This document shows, in pieces, positions 6,696-16,109 of a DNA stretch of 16,419 bases. A program made the position numbers and the translations under genes. The number at the start of each line of letters is the position of its first letter. Within the stretch, counting starts at the first letter, position 1. Origin of the DNA: Rhodospirillaceae bacterium (GTDB lineage: Bacteria; Pseudomonadota; Alphaproteobacteria; UBA828); assembly GCA_028819955.1 (NCBI GenBank), contig JAPPKP010000034.1:1-16419 (forward strand). The letters run 5' to 3'. The notes under the pieces were generated by a model that ran no database searches, was not told where the DNA came from, and saw nothing but the letters and a program-made list of their open reading frames with translations.

Positions 6696-7636
6696 TGGCG
6701 CGGGAAGACGGCGGCGGGCGCGGCCTGCTCGCGCGCCTCAAGGCTGGCCTGAGGCGAACCTCGAACAGCCTCACCGGGGGCATCGGGGCCATCTTCACCG
6801 GCCGCCGGCTCGACGACGAAGCGCTCGAAGAGTTGGAAGAGCTGCTTATCGCCGGCGATCTCGGCGCGGCGACCGCGGCCGAGCTCACGGCGGAGCTCGC
6901 CCAGCAGCGCTTCGGCAAGGAAGTGACCGCCTCCGAGGTGCGCCGGGCTCTCGCCGACCAGATCGCCGACCTGCTCACACCGGTCGAGGGGAGGCTCGCC
7001 ATCGACGCCGACGCCAAGCCCCACGTGATCCTGGTGGCCGGCGTCAACGGCACCGGCAAGACCACCACCATCGGCAAGCTCGCCCAGCGGCTCAGCCGCG
7101 ACGGGAAGCGAGTGATGCTGGTCGCGGGCGATACCTTCCGCGCCGCCGCCGTGGAGCAGCTCACGATCTGGGGTGAGCGTGCTGGCGCACCCGTCGTCGC
7201 GCGTGCAGATGGCGGCGATCCCGCCGGGCTCGCCTTCGATGCGCTCGAGCGCGCCCGTTCTCAAGGCATCGACGTGCTGCTGATCGACACCGCCGGCCGG
7301 CTGCAGAACAAGGCGCATCTCATGGCCGAGCTGCAGAAGATAGACCGCGTGCTCAAGAAGCTCGATCCGCGCGCGCCGCACAGCCGCCTCTTGGTGCTCG
7401 ATGCCACCACCGGCCAGAACGCGCTCAATCAGGTCGACGTCTTTCGCGAGGCCGTTGCCGTCGACGGCCTCGTGATGACCAAGCTCGACGGCACGGCGAA
7501 AGGCGGCGTCCTGGTGGCGCTGGCGCGGCGTTTCGGCGTGCCGGTGGTCGCTATTGGCATCGGCGAAGGGATCGACGACCTGCGCCCCTTCGAGGCCCGT
7601 GCCTTCGCCGCCGCCCTGATGGGTCTCGACGAATAG
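6695..7636 (+). CDS. ftsY: Signal recognition particle receptor FtsY
   Basis: A 313-residue SRP GTPase that docks ribosome-nascent chain-SRP complexes at the inner membrane for SecYEG insertion. After a short basic N-terminus (LLARLKAGLRRTSNSL, 11-26) comes the helical N domain (to about 100). The G domain has P-loop GVNGTGKT (116-123), DTFRAAA (146-152), DTAGR (198-202), TKLD (262-265) and the closing GIGEGIDDLRPF (288-299). The long acidic A domain of E. coli FtsY is absent, as in many alphaproteobacteria, so membrane binding must rely on the amphipathic N-terminus. The ATG overlaps the mtaB stop (TGATG). It is the last gene of the dapF unit, and its stop lies only 2 bp from that of the convergent NUDIX gene. 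Confidence 0.97.
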   Translation: MAREDGGGRGLLARLKAGLRRTSNSLTGGIGAIFTGRRLDDEALEELEELLIAGDLGAATAAELTAELAQQRFGKEVTASEVRRALADQIADLLTPVEGRLAIDADAKPHVILVAGVNGTGKTTTIGKLAQRLSRDGKRVMLVAGDTFRAAAVEQLTIWGERAGAPVVARADGGDPAGLAFDALERARSQGIDVLLIDTAGRLQNKAHLMAELQKIDRVLKKLDPRAPHSRLLVLDATTGQNALNQVDVFREAVAVDGLVMTKLDGTAKGGVLVALARRFGVPVVAIGIGEGIDDLRPFEARAFAAALMGLDE

Positions 7637-7638
7637 CG

Positions 7639-8205
7639 TCAGCGGCGTGCGGGGATGCCCGGCCGGTAGTCGCCGACGTCGCCCACGGGATTGGTGAACG
7701 GCGCGAATTCGCCGCTCACGGGCGCCTCGGCATGGTGGCGGAGTGCCCAGGTCACCGACGGGAAGGCAAGGGAATCCCACGGGATGTCGTTTGGCTCGAA
7801 GAGTTCGACCTCCAGGCTCTCGAACCCCGGCGCGACCTCGGGGTGTGCGAGGTGAGCCCGGTAGAAGAGCTGCACCAGGCTGATGCGGGGGATCGTGTAA
7901 ACCGCGAGCAGCGCGTCGATCACGATTTCGGCGCCGGCTTCCTCCTCGGCCTCGCGCCGGGCGCCCTCGGCGGGCTCCTCGTGCAGCTCCAGGAAGCCGG
8001 CCGGCAGCGTCCAGAAGCCGGCCTGCGGCTCGATCGCCCTGCGGCAGAGGAGAATGCGCCCCTCCCAGGTCGCGACCGAGCCGACGACGATCTTCGGATT
8101 CTCGTAGCGGATGAAGCCGCACGCATCGCAGACCAGACGCGGCCGGTCGTCGCCCTCCGGCACCCTGCGCGCGATCGGGCCGCCGCTGTTCGGATAGCGC
8201 CCCAT
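7639..8205 (-). CDS. NUDIX hydrolase
   Basis: A 188-residue NUDIX hydrolase, a Mg2+-dependent enzyme cleaving nucleoside-diphosphate-linked substrates. The full Nudix box is present from Gly70 to Ala92: Gly70, Glu76, Arg84-Glu85, Glu88-Glu89 and Gly91 fit GX5EX7REUXEEXGU. Before it, VPEGDDRPRLVCDACGF contains one CxxC (Cys26, Cys29) of the zinc-ribbon type found in NUDIX proteins with an N-terminal zinc finger. The partner CxxC expected near residues 4-7 reads YPNSGG, so the ribbon is half-built. Related proteins lacking the first pair are common in alphaproteobacteria. The substrate is undetermined; ADP-ribose- or NADH-type pyrophosphatases share this layout. AGGATC just before the ATG is a weak ribosome site. 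It is convergent with ftsY and divergent from yejA. Confidence 0.9.
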   Translation of the reverse strand: MGRYPNSGGPIARRVPEGDDRPRLVCDACGFIRYENPKIVVGSVATWEGRILLCRRAIEPQAGFWTLPAGFLELHEEPAEGARREAEEEAGAEIVIDALLAVYTIPRISLVQLFYRAHLAHPEVAPGFESLEVELFEPNDIPWDSLAFPSVTWALRHHAEAPVSGEFAPFTNPVGDVGDYRPGIPARR

Positions 8206-8430
8206 GATCCTGAGTATGAGGCGCGCGCTCGCCGCGTGTCCAGCCGCCCCGTGACTGAGCGCGGCGTCGCAGGGTCGTGATCGATCGGCTGCCGAACGAC
8301 ACGATGTTGTGATGGGGGATACCGCATGGCACGACTCATGTTATGCCCTATGGCCGTGGCATGATGATTCTGGCTGGTGACTAGCGCGAAGCGCAGGGAC
8401 CGCGCGCCAACGTCAGAAGGAGATGGACCG

Positions 8431-10290
8431 ATGAGACTCAGCAGGAGACGCTTCGTTCAAGGCTCTGCCATCGCGGCCGCATCGTCGATGGCGCCACTCT
8501 CGGGCTTGATCGGGCCCGCGGCAGCACAAGATGCCGCCCACGGACTCTCGCTCTTCGGCGACCTCAAATACGGACCCGACTTCCCGCACTTCGATTACGT
8601 CAACCCCAGCGCGCCCAAGGGCGGCCTACTGCACCTCGCCACGGTCGATACCTTCAGCACGCTCAGTCCCTTCACGCTCAAGGGCGTGAGCGCGGCAGGT
8701 GCCGGCCTGCCGTTCGAGAGCCTGCTTGAAGGCTCCGCGGACGAAGCGGATGCGGCCTACGGGCTGCTCGCAGCCGGCGTCATACTCGCGCCCGACCGGC
8801 GTAGTGTGCGCTTTCAATTGCGGCCGGAGGCGCGTTGGCACGACGGCACCCCGATCACGGCCAGCGATGTGGCATTCTCGTACGAAATCCTCACCACCGA
8901 GGGCCATCCCGCCTACGCCAACAACCTGGCCGGCGTCGAGCGGGTCGAGACCACCGGCGATCACGACGTCACCTTCCATCTCGCCGATCCCGACAACCGC
9001 AAGTTGCCGCTGATCGTGGGCGGGTTGTCCGTCGTCTCCGAGGCCTATTACCGGGACCGCGACTTCGGCGAGACGACGATGGAGCCGCCGCTCGGCAGCA
9101 GTCCCTACCGCGTTGCCAAGGTCGATCCGGGCCGCTCGGTCACCTACGAGCGCGTCCCGGACTATTGGGGCTCCCAATTGCCGCTCAACATCGGCCGCTA
9201 CAATTTCGACACGATCGTCTACGACTACTACCGTGATCGCACGGTGCTGGTGGAGGCGCTGAAGGCGGGCGAATACGACTTCCATGAGGAGTACACGTCC
9301 AAGGTCTGGGCGACGCAGTACGACATCCCCGCGGTCGAAGAGGGATGGCTCGTCAAGGACGTGCTGAAGGACAACACGCCGTCGGGCGTGCAGGCCTTCT
9401 TCTTCAACACGCGGCTGCCCAAGTTCCAGGATCGCCGCGTGCGCGAGGCTCTAGCTTACGCCTTCGACTTCGAATGGCTCAACAAGAACCAGTTCTATGG
9501 AATCTACGACCGCATGGCGAGCTACTTCGAGAACTCGGAGCTCGCGGCACGCGACCTGCCGTCCGAGGCTGAGCTGGCCGTCCTCGAGCCCCACCGGGGC
9601 GCCGTGCCTGAGGAGGTCTTCACCAAGGCCTTCGTGCCGCCCAGCTCCGACGGCTCGGGCAACAACAGGCGCAACCTGCGCACCGCCCGCACCATGCTCG
9701 AAGAGGCAGGATGGGTGACGAAGGAGGGCGCGCTGGTCAACGCCGAGACGGGCGAGCCGATGACCATCGAGTTCCTCTACTTCGAGCCCACATTCGAGCG
9801 AATCTATGCGGCCTTCGCCCGTAGCCTCGAGCGCCTCGGCGTGGGCGTGACTCTTCGCCTCGTCGACGGCGCACAATACGAAGAGCGGCTCAAGACCCAC
9901 GACTTCGAGATCACGACGATCCGCTTCGTGTTCAGCCTCTCGCCCGGCGCCGAGCTCAACTCCTTCTTCGCGTCCAGCACCGTCGATCAGGTTGGCTCCT
10001 TTAACATTCCCGGCATCAAGGACCCCGTGGTCGACGCGCTGATTGGCGAGGTTGCCGCAGCGACCGACCGGCCGAGCCTGATCGCGGCCGCTCGCGCACT
10101 CGATCGTGTGCTGCTTTGGGGCCACTACATGATCCCGCAGTGGTACAAGGGAGCCCATCATCTTGTATACTGGAACAAGTTCGACCGGCCCGCACTTAAG
10201 CCGCGCTATTCGCGGGGCGTCTTCGACACCTGGTGGATCGATCGAGAGAAGGACCACGCCTTGAGGGCCTACCGCGAAGGCGGAGCTTGA
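8431..10290 (+). CDS. yejA: Oligopeptide ABC transporter substrate-binding protein YejA
   Basis: A 619-residue family 5 extracellular solute-binding protein (E. coli YejA is about 604). The N-terminus carries a twin-arginine signal, SRRRFVQ (4-10), a hydrophobic stretch and a cleavage site at PAAA|QD after Ala32, so export as a folded protein through Tat is likely. The mature start LKYGPDFPHFDYVNPSAPKG is characteristic of YejA rather than DppA or OppA; NKNQFYGIYDRMASYFENSE and the C-terminal MIPQWYKG also fit. It would capture peptides in the periplasm and hand them to YejBEF, the importer for microcin C in enterobacteria. A strong AGAAGGAG eight bases before ATG 8431 sets the start. A 137-bp gap with a stem-loop separates it from yejB. 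No convincing promoter was found in the 225 bp upstream. Confidence 0.92.
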   Translation: MRLSRRRFVQGSAIAAASSMAPLSGLIGPAAAQDAAHGLSLFGDLKYGPDFPHFDYVNPSAPKGGLLHLATVDTFSTLSPFTLKGVSAAGAGLPFESLLEGSADEADAAYGLLAAGVILAPDRRSVRFQLRPEARWHDGTPITASDVAFSYEILTTEGHPAYANNLAGVERVETTGDHDVTFHLADPDNRKLPLIVGGLSVVSEAYYRDRDFGETTMEPPLGSSPYRVAKVDPGRSVTYERVPDYWGSQLPLNIGRYNFDTIVYDYYRDRTVLVEALKAGEYDFHEEYTSKVWATQYDIPAVEEGWLVKDVLKDNTPSGVQAFFFNTRLPKFQDRRVREALAYAFDFEWLNKNQFYGIYDRMASYFENSELAARDLPSEAELAVLEPHRGAVPEEVFTKAFVPPSSDGSGNNRRNLRTARTMLEEAGWVTKEGALVNAETGEPMTIEFLYFEPTFERIYAAFARSLERLGVGVTLRLVDGAQYEERLKTHDFEITTIRFVFSLSPGAELNSFFASSTVDQVGSFNIPGIKDPVVDALIGEVAAATDRPSLIAAARALDRVLLWGHYMIPQWYKGAHHLVYWNKFDRPALKPRYSRGVFDTWWIDREKDHALRAYREGGA

Positions 10291-10369
10291 GGGCCGGAGA
10301 AGGCCGCCGGCAACGCCTCCGGGCTTCGGCCTCGGCCGGCTCTTCACTCGGCCAGTCGATCCTGAGAGA

Positions 10370-10413
10370 GGGCGGGTGCTAAGCCAGAGAAAGCGCACGG
10401 CTTAGCACCGCCC
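10370..10413 (+). promoter_or_regulatory. Stem-loop between yejA and yejB
   Basis: GGGCGGGTGCTAAGCC (10370-10385) pairs with GGCTTAGCACCGCCC (10399-10413), 15 base pairs with a single bulged G around a 13-base loop. It ends 14 bases before the yejB ATG and has no following T-run. Such hairpins behind the binding-protein gene of ABC operons commonly protect the upstream mRNA or attenuate read-through, giving more binding protein than permease. It may also restrict yejB initiation, since yejB has no clear Shine-Dalgarno sequence. Confidence 0.55.
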
Positions 10414-10427
10414 GCGCCGCGACAGCC

Positions 10428-11537
10428 ATGTTCGCCTACATCGTCCGCCGACTGCTGCTGATCATCCCGACGCTGTTCGCGATCATGGTGATCAACTTCG
10501 CGATCATCCAGATCGCGCCGGGCGGGCCGGTCGAGCAGGCGATCGCGGAGCTCACCGGCAGCGCCGTGGGCGCCACTGCGCGTATCTCCGGCGCGGGCCC
10601 CGGCGAGGTGGGGACCGAGAGCCAGTTCGACGTCGGCCAGCGAACCGAGACGAGCAAGTACCGCGGCGCGCGCGGCCTCGACCCGGAGCTGATCGAGAGG
10701 CTGGAGAAGGAATACGGATTCGACAAGCCGCCGCTCGAGCGCTTCCTCCATATGATGGGCCAGTACGTGCGCTTCGACTTCGGCACGAGCTTCTTCCGCG
10801 ACGACCGGGTGGTCGACCTGGTCCTCGACAAGCTGCCGGTCTCGATCTCGCTGGGGCTCTGGACCACGCTTCTGGCCTATCTGATCTCGATTCCCTTGGG
10901 TATCGCCAAGGCGGTGCGCGACGGCCAGCGCTTCGACGTCTGGACCAGCGGCGTCATCATCGTCGGCTACGCGATCCCCAACTTCATTTTCGCGATCCTC
11001 CTGATCGTGCTCTTCGCCGGCGGCAGCTACGTGGACTGGTTCCCGCTGCGTGGACTTGTCTCCAACGACTTCGGCGAGCTCTCCCTGCTCGGCCAGATCG
11101 AGGACTATTTCTGGCACCTGGCGCTGCCAATCCTGGCGATGGCGGTAAGCGGCTTCGCCACCACCACGATGCTGACCAAGAACTCCTTCCTCGATCAGAT
11201 CAGCCAGCACTACGTCATCACCGCGCGCGCCAAGGGCCTGACCGAGCGCCGCGTGCTCTACGGCCACGTGTTCCGCAATGCCATGCTGATCATCATCGCC
11301 GGCCTGCCGGGCGCCTTCATCGGCATCCTGTTCACCGGCGTGCTCCTGATCGAGGTCATCTTCTCGCTCGATGGGCTCGGGCTTCTGGGCTTCGAGTCCC
11401 TGCTCAAGCGCGACTACCCGATCATCTTCGGCACGCTCTTCTTCTTCACCCTGCTCGGGCTCGTGGTGAACCTGATCGGCGACCTCATGTACGTGATCAT
11501 CGACCCCCGCATCGACTTCGAGACGCGGGAGGTGTGA
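10428..11537 (+). CDS. yejB: Oligopeptide ABC transporter permease YejB
   Basis: A 369-residue inner-membrane permease (E. coli YejB about 364). The first membrane span is at about 8-30. A large periplasmic loop of about 110 residues follows (31-138), including a Gly/Thr-rich stretch (46-75) and the [15 protein letters not shown] segment (about 92-106). The BPD_transp_1 core then starts at [16 protein letters not shown]. The EAA loop that contacts the ATPase is [19 protein letters not shown], followed by RNAM. The C-terminus IDPRIDF is typical of this branch. The ATG at 10428 was chosen because [16 protein letters not shown] is the standard N-terminus of DppB-type permeases. The stem-loop directly upstream may modulate expression. 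It pairs with YejE to form the channel; the yejE start lies 3 bp after its stop. Confidence 0.94.
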   Translation: MFAYIVRRLLLIIPTLFAIMVINFAIIQIAPGGPVEQAIAELTGSAVGATARISGAGPGEVGTESQFDVGQRTETSKYRGARGLDPELIERLEKEYGFDKPPLERFLHMMGQYVRFDFGTSFFRDDRVVDLVLDKLPVSISLGLWTTLLAYLISIPLGIAKAVRDGQRFDVWTSGVIIVGYAIPNFIFAILLIVLFAGGSYVDWFPLRGLVSNDFGELSLLGQIEDYFWHLALPILAMAVSGFATTTMLTKNSFLDQISQHYVITARAKGLTERRVLYGHVFRNAMLIIIAGLPGAFIGILFTGVLLIEVIFSLDGLGLLGFESLLKRDYPIIFGTLFFFTLLGLVVNLIGDLMYVIIDPRIDFETREV

Positions 11538-11540
11538 GCG

Positions 11541-12569
11541 GTGACGCTTTCCCCCATCACGCGGCGCCGCTTCTACAACTTTCGCGCCAACCGGCGCGGC
11601 TACATCTCGTTCTGGATATTTATCGTCCTGTTGTTCCTCACGCTGTTCGCCGAGTTCATCGCTAACGACAAGCCCATCGTCCTGCGCTACGACGGCACGC
11701 TCCACTTCCCGATCTTCTTCGAGTACGCGGAGACCGAGTTCGGCGGCGATTTCGAGACCGAGGCGGACTACCGCGACCCATTCGTCGCCGAGCTGATCGA
11801 TGAGAAGGGCTGGATGGTCTGGCCGCTGATCCCCTACAGCTACCGGACCATCAACTACGACCTGCCTGTGCCAGCGCCGGCCCCCCCATCCGGCGACAAC
11901 TGGCTCGGCAAAGACGACCAGGGGCGGGACGTGCTCGCGCGCGTGATCTACGGCTTCCGATTATCGGTCCTGTTCGGCCTGATTCTTACCGTCGCCGCCT
12001 CGGTCATCGGTATCGCCGCGGCTGCGGTGCAGGGCTTCTTCGGCGGCTGGATCGACCTCACCTTCCAACGCTTCATCGAGGTCTGGTCAGGGCTGCCGCA
12101 GCTCTTCATCCTGATCATCCTGTCCAGCATCATCGAGCCCAACTTCTGGGTCCTGCTGGTGATCCTGCTGCTGTTCAGCTGGATGGCGCTGGTGGGCGTG
12201 GTACGCGCCGAGTTCCTGCGCGTGCGCAACTTCGACTACATCCGCGCGGCGCGCGCGCTCGGCGTCGGCAACCTCGCGATCATCTTCCGCCACGGGCTGC
12301 CCAACGCGATGGTCTCGGCCGTCACCTTCCTCCCCTTCATCCTGGTGGGCTCGATCACGTCGCTCACCTCCCTCGACTTCCTGGGCTTCGGCCTGCCGCC
12401 GGGCGAGCCGTCGCTGGGCGAGCTTTTGCGCCAGGGCAAGGCGAACCTGCAGGCGCCCTGGCTCGGCATCGTGAGCTTCGTGGTGCTCGCGGTCATGCTG
12501 AGCCTGCTCATCTTCATCGGGGAAGCCGTGCGCGACGCCTTCGATCCGCGCAAGCTGGTCGGCCGGTGA
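11541..12569 (+). CDS. yejE: Oligopeptide ABC transporter permease YejE
   Basis: A 342-residue inner-membrane permease, the YejB partner (E. coli YejE 341). After a basic N-terminus (RRRFYNFRANRRGY, 8-21) comes a span at 21-41, a long periplasmic loop to about 135, and the DppC-type motif LGKDDQGRDV (122-131). The transmembrane core carries the EAA loop at about 233-256 (YIRAARALGVGNLAIIFRHG, then LPNAM). The C-terminus GEAVRDAFDPRK is family-typical. The start is GTG, supported by GGAGGT seven bases upstream, which overlaps the end of yejB, so the two permeases are probably translated in a coupled way. yejF follows after 10 bp. Confidence 0.94.
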   Translation: MTLSPITRRRFYNFRANRRGYISFWIFIVLLFLTLFAEFIANDKPIVLRYDGTLHFPIFFEYAETEFGGDFETEADYRDPFVAELIDEKGWMVWPLIPYSYRTINYDLPVPAPAPPSGDNWLGKDDQGRDVLARVIYGFRLSVLFGLILTVAASVIGIAAAAVQGFFGGWIDLTFQRFIEVWSGLPQLFILIILSSIIEPNFWVLLVILLLFSWMALVGVVRAEFLRVRNFDYIRAARALGVGNLAIIFRHGLPNAMVSAVTFLPFILVGSITSLTSLDFLGFGLPPGEPSLGELLRQGKANLQAPWLGIVSFVVLAVMLSLLIFIGEAVRDAFDPRKLVGR

Positions 12570-12579
12570 GCGGGGTCGC

Positions 12580-14202
<1,623 letters not shown>

Positions 14203-14205
14203 GTG

Positions 14206-14221
14206 GGCCGCCGCGACGGCC
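14206..14221. terminator. Weak hairpin between yejF and vapC
   Basis: GGCCG (14206-14210) and CGGCC (14217-14221) flank CCGCGA. It sits 3 bp after the yejF stop and touches the vapC stop, so it could act in both directions. With five base pairs and no T-run the support is slight. Confidence 0.25.
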
Positions 14222-14598
14222 TACGCGAGCGCGAACGTCAGTCCCTCGGCCTCGAACCGGCGAAAGTCCCGCTCATTGGCGGTCGCGATGGGCGCGTCCT
14301 CGGCGATCGCCGTCGCTGCAATCATGCAGTCCGTGAACAGCCTGCGCCGTCGTCCCGAGAGATTGAACAGGCGTGCCGCTACCTCGGCGTGGGCGGGCGT
14401 AAAGTCGATATAGCGATCTATGACGCGGGCGGCGACTTCCAGCGCTGAGGGCTCGAACGGGCCGCACAAGAACTCCGTCCAGGCGACGGCGCTCACAGCT
14501 AGCGTTTCGTCGGCATCGATCCATTCTTGAAGCGCTCGCCCCTCAGGCGATCCCAATGGGAGCGCCCTGATCAGGAAGCTCGTATCAAGATGGATCAT
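14221..14598 (-). CDS. vapC: PIN-domain toxin, VapC family
   Basis: A 125-residue PIN-domain ribonuclease, the length typical of VapC toxins, which cut tRNA or rRNA when freed from the antitoxin. The acidic metal-binding set is visible: Asp5 in HLDTSFL, Glu42 in WTEFL, Asp90 in FTDCMIAATA, and the C-terminal NERDF with Asn108 and Asp111. The start MIHLDTSFL is the family start. An in-frame ATG 72 bp upstream lies inside the antitoxin gene and would add unrelated residues. The ATG lies inside the 3' end of the antitoxin gene (14-bp overlap), the usual arrangement for coupled antitoxin-first translation. The cellular target is unknown. Confidence 0.9.
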   Translation of the reverse strand: MIHLDTSFLIRALPLGSPEGRALQEWIDADETLAVSAVAWTEFLCGPFEPSALEVAARVIDRYIDFTPAHAEVAARLFNLSGRRRRLFTDCMIAATAIAEDAPIATANERDFRRFEAEGLTFALA

Positions 14599-14881
14599 CG
14601 AAGACGGATAGACGCTTGCGCCCAGCTGCGTCACGCGTGGCTCGAACCTCCCGCGCCCATGCTTCGACATCGATGCCGCGCCGTTGCACGTAGTCTTGCA
14701 ATTGCCTCAGGGCTTCCAGCTTTTCGCGCGCGCGCTGGCTCCTTTCTCCCGCCGCAGCCGTGCGGATGGCGCGGCGCAGCACTTCGGACTTGGACACGTT
14801 CCAGCGGCGCGCGAGCGATTCCAGCGTGCGCACTGTCTCGACATCCAGCGAGTAGGTCGACTTGATCGTCGTTACGGCCAT
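14585..14881 (-). CDS. vapB: Ribbon-helix-helix antitoxin, VapB type
   Basis: A 98-residue antitoxin. Residues 4-44 form a ribbon-helix-helix DNA-binding domain: beta strand TTIKSTYSL, helix LDVETVRTLESLARRW, turn NVSKSE, helix VLRRAIRTAA. A charged helical tail (47-85, rich in Arg, Glu and Gln) should bind and block VapC, ending in VFDDPS. RHH dimers of this type usually repress their own operon. The ATG at 14881 was preferred over one 18 bp upstream because a consensus promoter places the transcript start at or next to 14881. No Shine-Dalgarno sequence is present. The pair sits immediately downstream of dapE on the same strand but appears to have its own promoter. Confidence 0.85.
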   Translation of the reverse strand: MAVTTIKSTYSLDVETVRTLESLARRWNVSKSEVLRRAIRTAAAGERSQRAREKLEALRQLQDYVQRRGIDVEAWAREVRATRDAAGRKRLSVFDDPS

Positions 14882-14897
14882 AAAACAGAGTATGGCC
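14876..14897. promoter_or_regulatory. Operator-like palindrome over the vapB start
   Basis: On the minus strand GGCCAT and ATGGCC flank the ten bases ACTCTGTTTT. The left arm ends on the first base of the -10 box and the right arm begins with the vapB start codon. A dimeric RHH protein bound here would block polymerase directly, as expected for autoregulation. The arms are only 6 bp, so chance cannot be excluded. Confidence 0.45.
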
Positions 14898-14915
14898 ATT
14901 CTCCAGCCATGTCAA
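14887..14915 (-). promoter_or_regulatory. vapBC promoter
   Basis: On the minus strand, a perfect TTGACA (14915-14910) is followed after 17 bp by TACTCT (14892-14887). Transcription should begin about 7 nt downstream, at 14880-14881, which is the A of the vapB ATG. The -35 box begins 9 bp after the dapE stop codon. This predicts a promoter independent of dapDE and a leaderless antitoxin message. Confidence 0.6.
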
Positions 14916-14924
14916 GCTGGCGGC

Positions 14925-16109
14925 TTAATAGCCCGCGAAATAGCGCTCCAAGACGCCGAGATAGATGTCTGCCAGGCGATCGATGGCCCCCACGGGCACG
15001 CACTCGTCGATGCGGTGCATGGTGCGGCCGATCAGACCGAACTCCGCAACCGGGCAGTGGTCCTTGATGAAGCGCGCGTCCGAGGTGCCGCCGGTGGTGC
15101 TGAGGGTGGGCGTCATGCCGGTCACGGCGGCGACGGACTCGGCGATGATCGCGCTGAGCGGACCCGGCGGGGTGACGAAGGCCTCGCCGGAGACCTCGGT
15201 CGCGAGCTCGTAAGCCTCGCCGGTCGCATCGAGGCACGCGCGGAGGGTGCGCTCGAGGCTCGCTCCGGTGTGGCGGTCGTTGAAGCGGACGTTGAAGCGT
15301 GCCGCCGCCGCACCCGGTATGACGTTCGTCGCTTCGTTGCCGACATCGATCGAGGTGAGCTCCAGCCGGCTCGGCTGGAAGTGGTCCGTCCCCTGGTCCA
15401 GTTCCAGCGCGATCAGGGCGTCGAGCAGGGCGACGAGGCGGGGCAGGGGGTTGTCGGCAAGCATGGGATAGGCAACGTGCCCCTGACGGCCTGTGATCCG
15501 GAGCGTTCCGTTGAAGCTGCCGCGCCGGCCGATCTTCACCATCTCGCCAACCTCGTTGGGGTTGGTCGGCTCGCCCACCAGGCAGGTGTCGAGGGTCTCA
15601 CCTTGCGCAACGAGCCAATCCAGCACCTTGCGCGTGCCGTTGATCGCCGGCCCTTCCTCGTCTCCCGTGATGAGCAGGCTGATGGAACCTGAGCCCGCGC
15701 CGGCCGCCCCCAAACGCGCCACGGCAGCCACGAAGGCGGCGATCGCCCCTTTCATGTCGGAGGCGCCACGCCCGTAGAGGACGCCGTCTTCAACTTGCGC
15801 CGCGAAGGGCTCGCGGCTCCAGCCCGCGCGGTCGCCCGTCGGCACCACGTCGGTGTGGCCCGCGAAGCAGAAGTTGGGCCGGCGTTCGCCACGCCGGGCA
15901 TAGAGGTTGTCGACCCGTGCGGTGCCCGGCTCCTCGAAAGGCAGGCGGTGGCAAGTGAAGCCGAGCGCCTGAAGCGCTTCCTGGAGTACGTCGAGTGCGC
16001 CGCCGTCGGCCGGTGTGACGCTCTCACAGCGGATCAGCGCGCGGGCAAGCGCCAGCGGATGCGCGAGCGCATCAACGCTCGTCAGGTCCTTTGTGCTCGC
16101 CCCGCTCAA
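14925..16109 (-). CDS. dapE: Succinyl-diaminopimelate desuccinylase
   Basis: A 394-residue (with this start) M20-family zinc amidohydrolase that removes succinate from N-succinyl-LL-diaminopimelate, giving the substrate of DapF. The metal and catalytic residues are in place: His85 and Asp87 in [12 protein letters not shown], Asp118 in GRGASDMKG, catalytic Glu151 with Glu152 in TGDEEG, Glu180 in GEPT, and His365 in TMHRIDE. The lid/dimer domain (about 190-310) contains GRQGHVAYP. The start is uncertain: no in-frame ATG exists between the end of dapD and the conserved [16 protein letters not shown]. The TTG at 16109 overlaps the dapD stop (TTGA) and gives 394 residues. A CTG at 16085 would give 386, nearer the usual 375-385. 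It is cotranscribed with dapD. Confidence 0.94.
   Translation of the reverse strand: MSGASTKDLTSVDALAHPLALARALIRCESVTPADGGALDVLQEALQALGFTCHRLPFEEPGTARVDNLYARRGERRPNFCFAGHTDVVPTGDRAGWSREPFAAQVEDGVLYGRGASDMKGAIAAFVAAVARLGAAGAGSGSISLLITGDEEGPAINGTRKVLDWLVAQGETLDTCLVGEPTNPNEVGEMVKIGRRGSFNGTLRITGRQGHVAYPMLADNPLPRLVALLDALIALELDQGTDHFQPSRLELTSIDVGNEATNVIPGAAAARFNVRFNDRHTGASLERTLRACLDATGEAYELATEVSGEAFVTPPGPLSAIIAESVAAVTGMTPTLSTTGGTSDARFIKDHCPVAEFGLIGRTMHRIDECVPVGAIDRLADIYLGVLERYFAGY

Noticed and set aside
6407..8332. 641-codon minus-strand open frame opposite mtaB, ftsY and overlapping the NUDIX gene
   Set aside because: Low-complexity Arg/Gly/Ala/Glu composition, antisense to strongly supported genes; a codon-bias artefact.
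8206..8430. Promoter for yejA or the NUDIX gene in the divergent intergenic region
   Set aside because: Several TATGNN and CATGAT strings and a loose CATGGCAC/GTGGCATG repeat (8325-8363) are present, but none has a -35 at proper spacing; nothing I would defend.
10344..11705. 453-codon minus-strand open frame rich in Asp/Glu/Gln/Arg, opposite yejB
   Set aside because: The composition mirrors the hydrophobic codons of the permease read backwards; no family features.
14881..14899. Upstream ATG giving vapB six extra residues
   Set aside because: It lies within the promoter spacer, upstream of the expected transcription start, and the ribbon-helix-helix fold starts after MAVTTIKS.
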